Below, in pieces: positions 41,617 to 48,647 of a DNA stretch of 64,000 nucleotides. The position numbers and the translations under genes are program-made. A model generated the notes under the pieces. The model was not told the origin of the DNA, did no database searches, and worked only from the letters and a program-made list of their open reading frames with translations. The first letter of the stretch is position 1. The number at the start of each line of letters is the position of its first letter. Origin of the DNA: Oscillospiraceae bacterium. Lineage in GTDB: Bacteria > Bacillota_A > Clostridia > Oscillospirales > Oscillospiraceae. The stretch is taken from contig JAFWOX010000091.1 in the NCBI GenBank assembly GCA_017545325.1, positions 20,740 to 84,739 on the forward strand, read 5' to 3'.

Positions 41617-43457
41617 GCTTTTTCCTCCTCCCCGGCTGCGCCGGTCTCCTCATGAAAATGCCGGTAGACCGCTGCCGCCGCATTCCTGGGCACGATCTTC
41701 GCCAGCTCCTCCTCCGAGGCGGCGGCAATGGCCTTGATGGATCTGAATTCCTTCAGCAGATCATTCCGCCGCTTCTCCCCCACGCCGGGGATGCCGTCCA
41801 GCCTGGAGCCGATCCGCTTGGACCGGAGGCTGCGCTGGTAGGTGATGGCGAAGCGGTGGGTCTCCTCCTGCACCCGGCCGATCCAGGCAAAGGCGGCGGG
41901 GTTCCCCTCCAGGCCGATCTCCCCGCCTCCGGGCTCCGCCAGGGCCCGGGTGCGGTGCTTATCGTCCTTCACCATGCCCAGCACCGGGATATCCAGGTCG
42001 AACGCCCGGAGCACCTCCAGGGCGGTGCGGGCGTGAACGCTGCCCCCGTCGATGAGGAACAGATCCGGCAGGAGGGCGAACTTCTCGTTCCCCTCCCGAT
42101 ACTCCGTCAGGCGGCGGGTCAGGGTCTCCCGCATGCTGGCATAGTCGTCCGCCCCGGTGACGGTCTTCATTTTGAACCGGCGGTAATCCCGCTTCAGGGG
42201 GCGGGTATCCGTGAATACGGTCATGGAGGCGACGATGTCGTCGTTCCCCAGGTTGGAGATATCGTAGGCCTCCACCCGCCGGGGGAGTCGGGGCAGGGCG
42301 GCGGCATTCTGCAGCCATTTCAGGATGGCGGAGATCCGCTCCTCCCGGTCCGTCTCCCGCTCCACCTCCTGCCGGGCGTTCAGCTGGGCGGTCTCGGCCC
42401 GGAGGCGCATGTCCCCCCGCTTCGGCACGGTCAGGGTCACCCTCCGGCCGTAGGTCTCGGTGAAGAGCCGGGCCAGCTCCTCCCCGTCCTCCGGCTCAAC
42501 GGGCAGAAGGATGCGGGGAGGGCAGCAGCCCCGGACGGCGTAATACTGCCGCAGAAGGGCGCTGAGGACCTCGCCGTCGCTCTCCTCCATGGGGATCTCC
42601 AGCAGGGACAGGTCCTTGTCCAGCAGCTTGCCGCCGATATAATGGAGCACGGTGAAGCAGCATTTGGCGGCGCCCCGGTGGAAGCCCACGGCGTCCGTAT
42701 CCGCCATGGCGCCGGAGACGGCCAGCTGCTTTTCCCCCAGGCTGCGCACAGCCTTCAGCCGGTCCCGGAGCATAGCCGCCTGCTCGAAGCGCAGCTCCTC
42801 CGCCGCGGCCTCCATCTCCTCCTGCAGCTCGGCCTCCAGCTCCCCGGTGCGCCCCTCGAATACCAGAACGGCGGCGTTCATCCGCCGGCGGTATTCCTCG
42901 CTCCCCGGCTGACCGGTGCACCAGCCCTGGCAGAGGCCCATGTCCTTGTTCAGGCATGGGCGGCCCTTCCCCAGGTCCGCCGGGAAGCGGCGGGAGCAGG
43001 AGGGGAGCAGCAGGGCCCGGCTCACGGCGCTGATGGCGGAAAACAGCGTCGTCCGGCTGCCGAAGGGGCCCAGGTACCGGGCGCCGTCCTTCTCCGGCCT
43101 GCCCGCCACCCGGAAGACGGGATACTCCTCCCGTGGGTCGTAGCGCAGATAGGGGTAGCCCTTGTCGTCCTTCAGCAGGATGTTGTACCGGGGCTTATGG
43201 AGCTTGATGAGCTGGTTTTCCGTGATCAGGGCCTCGAACTCGCTGCGCACCATGATCACGTCGAAGTGGTCCACGTGGGAGACCATCACCTCGGTCTTGG
43301 GGCTGTGGGAGCCCTCCCGGAAGTAGCTCACCACCCGGTTCTTCAGGGCCTTGGCCTTTCCCACGTAAATGACCTCGCCCCGTTTGTCCATCATGATATA
43401 GACTCCGGGCTGCAGCGGCAGCGCCAGCGCCTTTTCCCGAAGCTCGTCTCTGGTCAT
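41613..43457 (-). CDS. uvrC: Excinuclease ABC subunit C
   Basis: 614 residues; makes the two incisions in nucleotide excision repair with UvrAB. The GIY-YIG nuclease occupies the start (LPLQPGVYIMMDKRGEVIYVGKA), followed by a Cys-rich middle with CQGWCTG, a UVR helix near residues 205-240, the RNase H-like domain from about 370 to 540 (EAYDISNLGND, PDLFLIDGG) and a helix-hairpin-helix end (IPGVGEKRRNDLL). Full length. Overlaps the radical SAM gene by four bases. Confidence 0.96.
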   Translation of the reverse strand: MTRDELREKALALPLQPGVYIMMDKRGEVIYVGKAKALKNRVVSYFREGSHSPKTEVMVSHVDHFDVIMVRSEFEALITENQLIKLHKPRYNILLKDDKGYPYLRYDPREEYPVFRVAGRPEKDGARYLGPFGSRTTLFSAISAVSRALLLPSCSRRFPADLGKGRPCLNKDMGLCQGWCTGQPGSEEYRRRMNAAVLVFEGRTGELEAELQEEMEAAAEELRFEQAAMLRDRLKAVRSLGEKQLAVSGAMADTDAVGFHRGAAKCCFTVLHYIGGKLLDKDLSLLEIPMEESDGEVLSALLRQYYAVRGCCPPRILLPVEPEDGEELARLFTETYGRRVTLTVPKRGDMRLRAETAQLNARQEVERETDREERISAILKWLQNAAALPRLPRRVEAYDISNLGNDDIVASMTVFTDTRPLKRDYRRFKMKTVTGADDYASMRETLTRRLTEYREGNEKFALLPDLFLIDGGSVHARTALEVLRAFDLDIPVLGMVKDDKHRTRALAEPGGGEIGLEGNPAAFAWIGRVQEETHRFAITYQRSLRSKRIGSRLDGIPGVGEKRRNDLLKEFRSIKAIAAASEEELAKIVPRNAAAAVYRHFHEETGAAGEEEKA

Positions 43458-44320
43458 TCCACACCCGTCCCGTCAAAGGCGGGGACATAGGTCCCCTCCG
43501 CCGCGCCGGGCTCCTGGAGGTAGCCGTCCCGGATGCCCAGCATATAGAGATAATCCCGTATTTCGCCGTATTCCTCCTGGGTGAGGGTCCGGCCCGGCCC
43601 CCCCAGCCCATTGGGGGTATACTGGGCCATGAGGCTCAGCAGAGCCTTTCCCCGGCCGAAGGTATCGGAAAACCATTCCAGCACGCCCTTGGCATTGGAG
43701 AGGTACCCCGGCAGCACCAGATGGCGTACCAGCACCCCCCGGGTCAGGAGGCCGTTTTCGTCCAGGACGTAAGGCCCTGTCTGCCGGTACATCTCCCGGA
43801 TGGCCTCGTCCGCCCGAGCAAAATAATCCGGCGCGGCGGAAAGGACCCGGGCGGGCTCTTCCTCCGCGTACTTCATATCCGGCAGCCAGACGTCTACCTT
43901 TCCCTCCAGCATCCGGAGGGTATCCGGGGATTCGTACCCGCCGCAGTTCCATACCACGGGGATGCCGATGGGCTGCTCCAGCGCCTCCGCGATCACCCGG
44001 GCATAAGGGGTTGGGGTCACCAGGTTCAGGTTGTGCACCCCCGTGTCCCGCAGGCGGAGGAATACGGCCCGGAGCCGGTTGGCGTCCAGGGGCTTTCCCC
44101 GGATCTCCCGGCTGATCTCCCGGTTCTGGCAGTAGACGCAGCCCAGATTGCAGCCGGAGAAGAACACCGCCCCGGAGCCCCGGGTCCCGCTGATGCAGGG
44201 CTCCTCCCAATCGTGCCGGGCGGCCCTCGCCACATGGGGAAGGGCGGGACAGCGGCACCAGCCAAGATTCCCCGCCTCCCGGTCGGCCCCGCAGCTTCTG
44301 GGACATAAATCACATTTCAT
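43454..44320 (-). CDS. Radical SAM protein, PflX/COG1313 type
   Basis: 288 residues. An N-terminal Cys box MKCDLCPRSCGADREAG (three Cys) precedes the radical SAM motif CNLGCVYCQN (C-x3-C-x2-C) near residue 55. The rest follows the pyruvate formate-lyase-activase-like layout (NLNLVTPTPYARVIAEAL, WNCGGYES, DVWLPDMKYA). These proteins are annotated as activases or related enzymes but the true substrate is not known. There is no ribosome binding site; the -10 box ends six bases before the ATG, so the mRNA is probably leaderless. First gene of the uvrC-rsmD-coaD-secDF operon. Confidence 0.88.
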   Translation of the reverse strand: MKCDLCPRSCGADREAGNLGWCRCPALPHVARAARHDWEEPCISGTRGSGAVFFSGCNLGCVYCQNREISREIRGKPLDANRLRAVFLRLRDTGVHNLNLVTPTPYARVIAEALEQPIGIPVVWNCGGYESPDTLRMLEGKVDVWLPDMKYAEEEPARVLSAAPDYFARADEAIREMYRQTGPYVLDENGLLTRGVLVRHLVLPGYLSNAKGVLEWFSDTFGRGKALLSLMAQYTPNGLGGPGRTLTQEEYGEIRDYLYMLGIRDGYLQEPGAAEGTYVPAFDGTGVE

Positions 44321-44326
44321 GGCGAT

Positions 44327-44355
44327 ATTATAGCGAATCCGTATGGCTTTGGCAA
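44327..44355 (-). promoter_or_regulatory. Promoter giving a leaderless radical SAM-uvrC mRNA
   Basis: TTGCCA (plus 44350-44355), 17 bp, TATAAT (plus 44327-44332) on the minus strand; six bases then separate the -10 from the ATG, so transcription should begin at the A of the start codon. Confidence 0.7.
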
Positions 44356-44365
44356 TTCCTCAGGA

Positions 44366-44468
44366 GCGGCGGGAGGGAACTCTGCCTCCCCTGAAAGGGG
44401 AGGGGGGACCGGGAAGCGGTGGAGAGGTCCTGCACTACGTTCCGCTCTCCCACTTCCGCTCCAACTCC
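44366..44468. repeat. GC-rich repeat, copy 1 (contains the 3' end of the DUF559 gene)
   Basis: 103 bp, identical at 102 positions with 44988-45090. It includes CCTCCCCTGAAAGGGGAGG, a small hairpin, and the last eleven codons of the DUF559 gene (ELERKWESGT and stop). Confidence 0.85.
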
Positions 44469-44872
44469 AGCAATGCGGCAAGCTTGTCTTCGTTTCCCCG
44501 CCGCGTCAGGCGTTCTTTTACCGCTCGGTGAATGGACATGCATACACCCTCAAAAGATGCGGCAACATCGTGATTTGCGTACCGCAGAATTTCCAGACCG
44601 TGCTTCTGCAGGATCTCGGAGCGCAGCGTATCATACTTTACAGCCGCTTCCTCGCCGTGCTGATCGCCGTCCAGTTCGATCACGATCCCTGCCTCTGAGC
44701 AATAGAAATCGACAATATACCGATCGATCGGCCTTTGTCGGTAAAAGTGGACCGGATAGGTTTTGAGGAAATCGTACCACAGGTGTTTTTCCTGTTTTGT
44801 CATCTCCCGGCGCAAGGCTTTGGCCTTGTTCAGATTCCCGGGATTGTAACCGGTGTAATGACGATCCGGCAT
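44435..44872 (-). CDS. DUF559 (Vsr-like) endonuclease-fold protein
   Basis: 145 residues from ATG 44872, which has GAGGAG six bases ahead. DUF559 signature of the PD-(D/E)XK nuclease superfamily: LRREMTKQEKHLWYDFLK, FYRQRPIDRYIVDFYC, and VIELDGDQH followed by a Tyr-Asp pair. The core resembles the very short patch repair enzyme Vsr, so DNA nicking or end-processing is possible, but no activity is established for DUF559. Its last codons lie inside the 103-bp repeat, and a remnant of that 3' end occurs again at 45053-45090. The gene has no operon partner and looks mobile. Confidence 0.85.
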   Translation of the reverse strand: MPDRHYTGYNPGNLNKAKALRREMTKQEKHLWYDFLKTYPVHFYRQRPIDRYIVDFYCSEAGIVIELDGDQHGEEAAVKYDTLRSEILQKHGLEILRYANHDVAASFEGVCMSIHRAVKERLTRRGNEDKLAALLELERKWESGT

Positions 44873-44940
44873 GGTGTTCTCCTCAAAAAGTTCCTTCAAC
44901 CCGGTATATGCGTTGGGGATACCTCTCAGTCAGCCGCCTT

Positions 44941-45199
44941 GCGGGAGACGGCGTCTGCCAGCTCCCCTTTCAGGGGAGCCTGTCGCTGCGGCGGGAGGGG
45001 ACTCTGCCTCCCCTGAAAGGGGAGGGGGGACCGGGAAGCGGTGGAGAGGTCCTGCACTACGTTCCGCTCTCCCACTTCCGCTCCAACTCCGCGGGAGACG
45101 GCGTCTGCCAGCTCCCCTTTCAGGAGAGCCTGTCGCTGCGGCGGGAGGGAACTCTGCCTCCCCTGAAAGGGGAGGGGGGCCGCGAAGCGGTGGAGAGGT
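44941..45199. repeat. Tandem 150-bp repeat carrying a DUF559 3' remnant
   Basis: Two copies of a 150-bp unit begin at 44941 and 45091 (both GCGGGAGACGGCGTCTGCCA). The first is complete and ends with the DUF559 3' fragment at 45053-45090; the second is cut short at about 45199 and lacks it. Both contain CAGCTCCCCTTTCAG and CCTCCCCTGAAAGGGGAGG, which can pair into hairpins. Confidence 0.85.
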
Positions 45200-45361
45200 A
45201 ATACCTGGCGATGGCAGTCAGGCGCTGTTTCAGCCACGAATCCCGCAAGTCCGTTGATTGCGGGCTATGATTTGCAGCAGTTGTCGTTGCGGAGCCCCGA
45301 AAGGGGCTGCGGCAATCCGTTTCCCCGTCTTACGGAAAACGATCCATTAAAAAGTCAGCGT
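45200..45361. other. Non-coding interval after the repeats
   Basis: Holds an AGCCCC / GGGGCT hairpin with flanking TTGC / GCAA at about 45287-45317. No credible reading frame or promoter was seen. The right end is the downstream side of the GNAT gene. Confidence 0.4.
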
Positions 45362-45808
45362 CTAAAGCGGATACTCATATACGCGGAATACCTGATCCTC
45401 CGTGTTATGGGCGTACGTGAATCCCAGCTTCTCATACAGCCGGATGGCCGCGGCATTCTCCGGCGCCACATGGATCCGAAGAAGCGGGAACCGGCCATCC
45501 CGGCGGAATACCTCGATGATCTGCCGGATCGCTTCCGCGGCGCAGCGCTTCCGCTGATGCTCCCGATCGATCAGCAGATTGGTGAATTCGTAATACCCCT
45601 CATGCAGGGTGAAATCCAGGCGGACCATGCCCACGACCGTTTCGCCGCTGTAAATGGCATAGAGTCCGCAGTGCTGCCGCAGGGGAGTATAGGCGGTCTC
45701 CAATAAGGACCAGATGGGAGAATTGGTGAACTGCCGCTGCTCGGGCGTACACTGCAGGGAAGCGCAGGCTTCCACGCTGTTTTCATCCACGGGTCTGATG
45801 GTGATCAT
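45362..45808 (-). CDS. GNAT family N-acetyltransferase
   Basis: 148 residues; AAGGAGG lies just ahead of ATG 45808. Single GNAT fold with an acetyl-CoA-binding region near DREHQRKRCAAEAIRQIIEV (Gln/Arg variant of the usual loop) and the end IRLYEKLGFTYAHN. The target is not predictable; it could modify a small molecule or a protein N-terminus. It begins 63 bp after the proA stop and is probably the last gene of the queH-proB-proA operon. Confidence 0.88.
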   Translation of the reverse strand: MITIRPVDENSVEACASLQCTPEQRQFTNSPIWSLLETAYTPLRQHCGLYAIYSGETVVGMVRLDFTLHEGYYEFTNLLIDREHQRKRCAAEAIRQIIEVFRRDGRFPLLRIHVAPENAAAIRLYEKLGFTYAHNTEDQVFRVYEYPL

Positions 45809-45871
45809 GGGGCCTCCTTGCGGGCGAACCGCTGTCTGCGCTCCCGCCTTGCCGAATACCGACCCGATCCG

Positions 45872-47113
45872 TCACACCCGGACCTGGCCGGAGCCGAAGA
45901 TCATATACTTGGTGCTGGTGAGCTCCCGCAGGCCCAGGGGTCCCCGGGCATGGAGCTTCTGGGTGGAGATGCCGATCTCCGCCCCCAGACCGAATTCGCC
46001 CCCGTCCGTGAAGCGGGTGGAGGCATTGTGGTATACCGCCGCCGCGTCCACCCCCCGGAGGAAGCGCTCCGCCGCGGCCTCGTCCGCCGTGACGATGCAT
46101 TCGCTGTGCTTGGTGCCGTATCTCCGGATATGGCGCATTGCCTCCTCCAGGCTGTCCACCACCCGGGCGGCCAGGATATAATCCCCGTACTCCCGGCCCC
46201 AGTCCTCCTCGGTTGCCGGGACGGCGGAGGGCAGCATGGCGCAAACGGCCTCGTCCCCCCGGATCTCCACGTTTTTCCGGGCCAGGGAGGCGGCCATCTT
46301 CGGGATGAAGGCCGGGGCGATTTCCCGGTGGATCAGCACGCATTCCGCCGCGTTGCATACGGAGGGGCGGGAGGTCTTGGCGTTGTACAGGATCTCCGCC
46401 GCCATGTCCAAATCGGCGGCCTTGTCCACGTACACGTGGCAGGTGCCCGCTCCGGTCTCGATCACCGGGACCTTGGCGTTTTCCACCACCGCCCGGATGA
46501 GGCCTGCCCCGCCCCGGGGGATGAGCAGGTCCACATAGCCCTTCAGCTCCATGAGGGCCCTGGCGCTCTCCCGGCTCTCGCAGTCCACCAGCTGGACGCA
46601 GTCGGCGGGCAGGCCCGCCCGGGCGAGGGCGGCGCGCATGATCTCCGCCAGGGCAATGTTGGAGAACTTCGCCTCCTTGCCGCCCCGGAGGAGGACGGCG
46701 TTGCCGCTTTTCAGGCAGAGGGCGGCGGAGTCCACGGTCACGTTGGGCCGGGCTTCGTAGATCACGGCGATGACCCCCATGGGCACGCTGATCTTCCGGA
46801 TGAGCAGCCCATTGGGCCGCGTGGTCTCCTCCAGGAGCCGGCCCAGGGGATCCGGCAGGGCGGCGGCGGCCCGGACCCCGTCGGCGCAGCCCCGGATCCG
46901 CTCCGGAGTCAGCAGGAGCCGATCCAGCAGGGCCTGCCTCAGGCCCGCCTCCCTGCCCAGGGCCATATCCTTCTCATTGGCCGCCAGAATGGCGGCGGTA
47001 TTCTCTTCCAGCGCGGAGGCGATGGCCTCCAGCGCGTCGTTCCGCGCCTTTTCCGAGGTGCCCGCCAGGATGACGGCGGCGCCCTGCGCTCTGCGTCCCA
47101 ATTCTTCCAGCAT
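45872..47113 (-). CDS. proA: Gamma-glutamyl phosphate reductase
   Basis: 413 residues, aldehyde dehydrogenase superfamily; reduces glutamyl phosphate to glutamate semialdehyde for proline synthesis. Typical segments: PMGVIAVIYEARPNVTVD (substrate loop), LRGGKEA, IPRGGAGLI, VCNAAECVLIH with the catalytic Cys, and RGPLGLRELTSTKY at the end. Starts four bases after the proB stop, in the proB-proA order. Full length. Confidence 0.96.
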   Translation of the reverse strand: MLEELGRRAQGAAVILAGTSEKARNDALEAIASALEENTAAILAANEKDMALGREAGLRQALLDRLLLTPERIRGCADGVRAAAALPDPLGRLLEETTRPNGLLIRKISVPMGVIAVIYEARPNVTVDSAALCLKSGNAVLLRGGKEAKFSNIALAEIMRAALARAGLPADCVQLVDCESRESARALMELKGYVDLLIPRGGAGLIRAVVENAKVPVIETGAGTCHVYVDKAADLDMAAEILYNAKTSRPSVCNAAECVLIHREIAPAFIPKMAASLARKNVEIRGDEAVCAMLPSAVPATEEDWGREYGDYILAARVVDSLEEAMRHIRRYGTKHSECIVTADEAAAERFLRGVDAAAVYHNASTRFTDGGEFGLGAEIGISTQKLHARGPLGLRELTSTKYMIFGSGQVRV

Positions 47114-47117
47114 GTGA

Positions 47118-47900
47118 TTACTCCTTTCCCAGGAACCGGGTCCCCAGGTCCGCCCCGTCCCGCAGACGGTAGATGGCCTTGGGATCCGCTCCGTTCAGCA
47201 CATAGGTGTCGATCCCCGCGGCTGCCGCGATCTCCGCCGCATGGACCTTGGTGACCATGCCGCCGGTGCCCTGGCCGGATATCGCTCCGCCGGCGCAGGC
47301 TCTGATCTCCTCCGTGATCTCCCGTACCAGGGGGATGCGCTCCGCCTTCGGATCCGTCTCCGGATTGGCGGTATAGAGCCCGTCCGTCTCCGTGAGGATC
47401 ACCAGGGCGTCTGCCCGGATGAGCACCGCCACCACGGCGGAAAGACTGTCGTTATCCCCGTAGACGATCTCCTCCACCGCCACGGCGTCGTTCTCGTTGA
47501 TGATGGGCAGCACCCCCATGCGGAAGAGCTGGTCGAAGGTCTGCACCAGGTTCCCGTGCCGCCGGGGATCCTCCACATCCTCCCGGGTGATGAGGAGCTG
47601 GCCCACATTATAGCCATATTGGGCGAAGAGCTTATCATAGATATACATGAGCTCGCATTGGCCCACCGTGGCGGCGGCCTGCTTCCCGGCGGTATCCGCC
47701 GGACGCTCCCGGAGGCCCAGCTTGCCAACCCCCACACCGATGGCGCCGCTGGTCACCAGGGCGACCCGGATGCCCTCGTTCATGAGGTCCGCCAGCACCT
47801 GCACCAGCTCCTCCAGCCGCCGCAGGTTCAGCTTGCCGCTGCGGTGGGTGAGGGTGGAGGTGCCCACCTTGAAGACGATGCTTTTCGCTTCCTTCAGCAT
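47118..47900 (-). CDS. proB: Glutamate 5-kinase (without PUA domain)
   Basis: 260 residues from ATG 47900 (GGAGGGAAAC ahead). Phosphorylates glutamate to start proline synthesis. Amino-acid kinase signatures KVGTSTLTHRSGKLN, TSGAIGVG, NENDAVAVEEI and GTGGMVTKVHAAEIA. Many ProB proteins are about 370 residues and end in a PUA domain; it is absent here, as in a minority of lineages, so feedback behaviour may differ. It overlaps queH by seven bases and is followed by proA. Confidence 0.95.
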   Translation of the reverse strand: MLKEAKSIVFKVGTSTLTHRSGKLNLRRLEELVQVLADLMNEGIRVALVTSGAIGVGVGKLGLRERPADTAGKQAAATVGQCELMYIYDKLFAQYGYNVGQLLITREDVEDPRRHGNLVQTFDQLFRMGVLPIINENDAVAVEEIVYGDNDSLSAVVAVLIRADALVILTETDGLYTANPETDPKAERIPLVREITEEIRACAGGAISGQGTGGMVTKVHAAEIAAAAGIDTYVLNGADPKAIYRLRDGADLGTRFLGKE

Positions 47901-48505
47901 GTTTCGTTTCCCTCCCCCTCCGGCTCCGCCCCCAGGCGGCAGCCGCAGTAATCCTGACGGTAGATTCCCAGCTCCCGGCACAGGGCCACGGAGCGGCGGA
48001 ACCCATCCTTTTTCTTGAAATCCGCGTAGAACCAGGGCACCCCGCAGGCCCTGGATACGGCCTCCCCCACGCCGTTCACCAGCGTCGGATCCTTTCTGGG
48101 CCCCACGGTGAGGGTGGTGCCGAAATAGTCGTAGCCACCCTCGGCGGCGAGGCGGCCGGTCTCCTCCAGCCGGAGGCGGATGCAGACGGCGCAGCGGGAT
48201 CCCCCCTCCGGTTCCTTCTCCAGCCCCCGGACCTTCTCCTGGAACAGGACGTTATCCCAGGGGCCCTCCAGCAGGGTGAAGGGGTAGCGCCGGAGCTTTT
48301 CGAATTCCGCCAGCCGCCTTTCGTATTCCTCCCGGGGCATGGTGTTGGGATTATAGTAATACAGGGTCAGGCTGCAGACCTCGCTCAGCCTTTCCAGCAC
48401 CACGCTGGAGCAGGGGGCGCAGCAGGCCTGCAGCAGGATCCTGGGTCTTCGTCCCGCTTCCTTTTCCCTCCTGAGGATCTCCTCGCATAAAATCGCATAA
48501 TTCAT
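47894..48505 (-). CDS. queH: Epoxyqueuosine reductase QueH
   Basis: 203 residues from ATG 48505. Last step of queuosine formation in tRNA, the iron-sulfur enzyme that replaces QueG. The Cys motifs are all seen: LLQACCAPCSS (C-C-x2-C), RCAVCIRLRLEETG, and QDYCGCRLG near the end, with NPNTMPREEYERRL after the first. There is no ribosome binding site; the -10 box ends six bases before the ATG, so this too appears leaderless. It overlaps proB by seven bases. Other queuosine genes were not seen in the window. Confidence 0.93.
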   Translation of the reverse strand: MNYAILCEEILRREKEAGRRPRILLQACCAPCSSVVLERLSEVCSLTLYYYNPNTMPREEYERRLAEFEKLRRYPFTLLEGPWDNVLFQEKVRGLEKEPEGGSRCAVCIRLRLEETGRLAAEGGYDYFGTTLTVGPRKDPTLVNGVGEAVSRACGVPWFYADFKKKDGFRRSVALCRELGIYRQDYCGCRLGAEPEGEGNETC

Positions 48506-48511
48506 AGGCAC

Positions 48512-48540
48512 AAGATAGCACATCCGGCTTGAAGTCGCAA
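48512..48540 (-). promoter_or_regulatory. Promoter giving a leaderless queH-proBA mRNA
   Basis: TTGCGA (plus 48535-48540), 17 bp, TATCTT with an extended TGC, then six bases to the ATG. It overlaps the divergent mfd promoter. Confidence 0.55.
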
Positions 48541-48557
48541 GATGAATGGTGTATAAT
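48529..48557 (+). promoter_or_regulatory. Promoter of the mfd operon
   Basis: TTGAAG (48529-48534), 17 bp, TATAAT (48552-48557). Its -35 lies inside the spacer of the divergent queH promoter, so the two compete for polymerase. Confidence 0.75.
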
Positions 48558-48647
48558 TTCTCATTCAAATCGGACCTGCAGGCGCGGCGTACACCCCCAG
48601 GGGAATCACGCCGTGCCCGTATGCCGTTGCCCTGAAGGAGTCTGTTT

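Noticed and set aside
44941..45199. Repeats considered as a CRISPR or as insertion-sequence ends
   Set aside because: Period of 150 bp with only two copies and no unique spacers; no transposase or terminal inverted repeats with target duplication could be seen.
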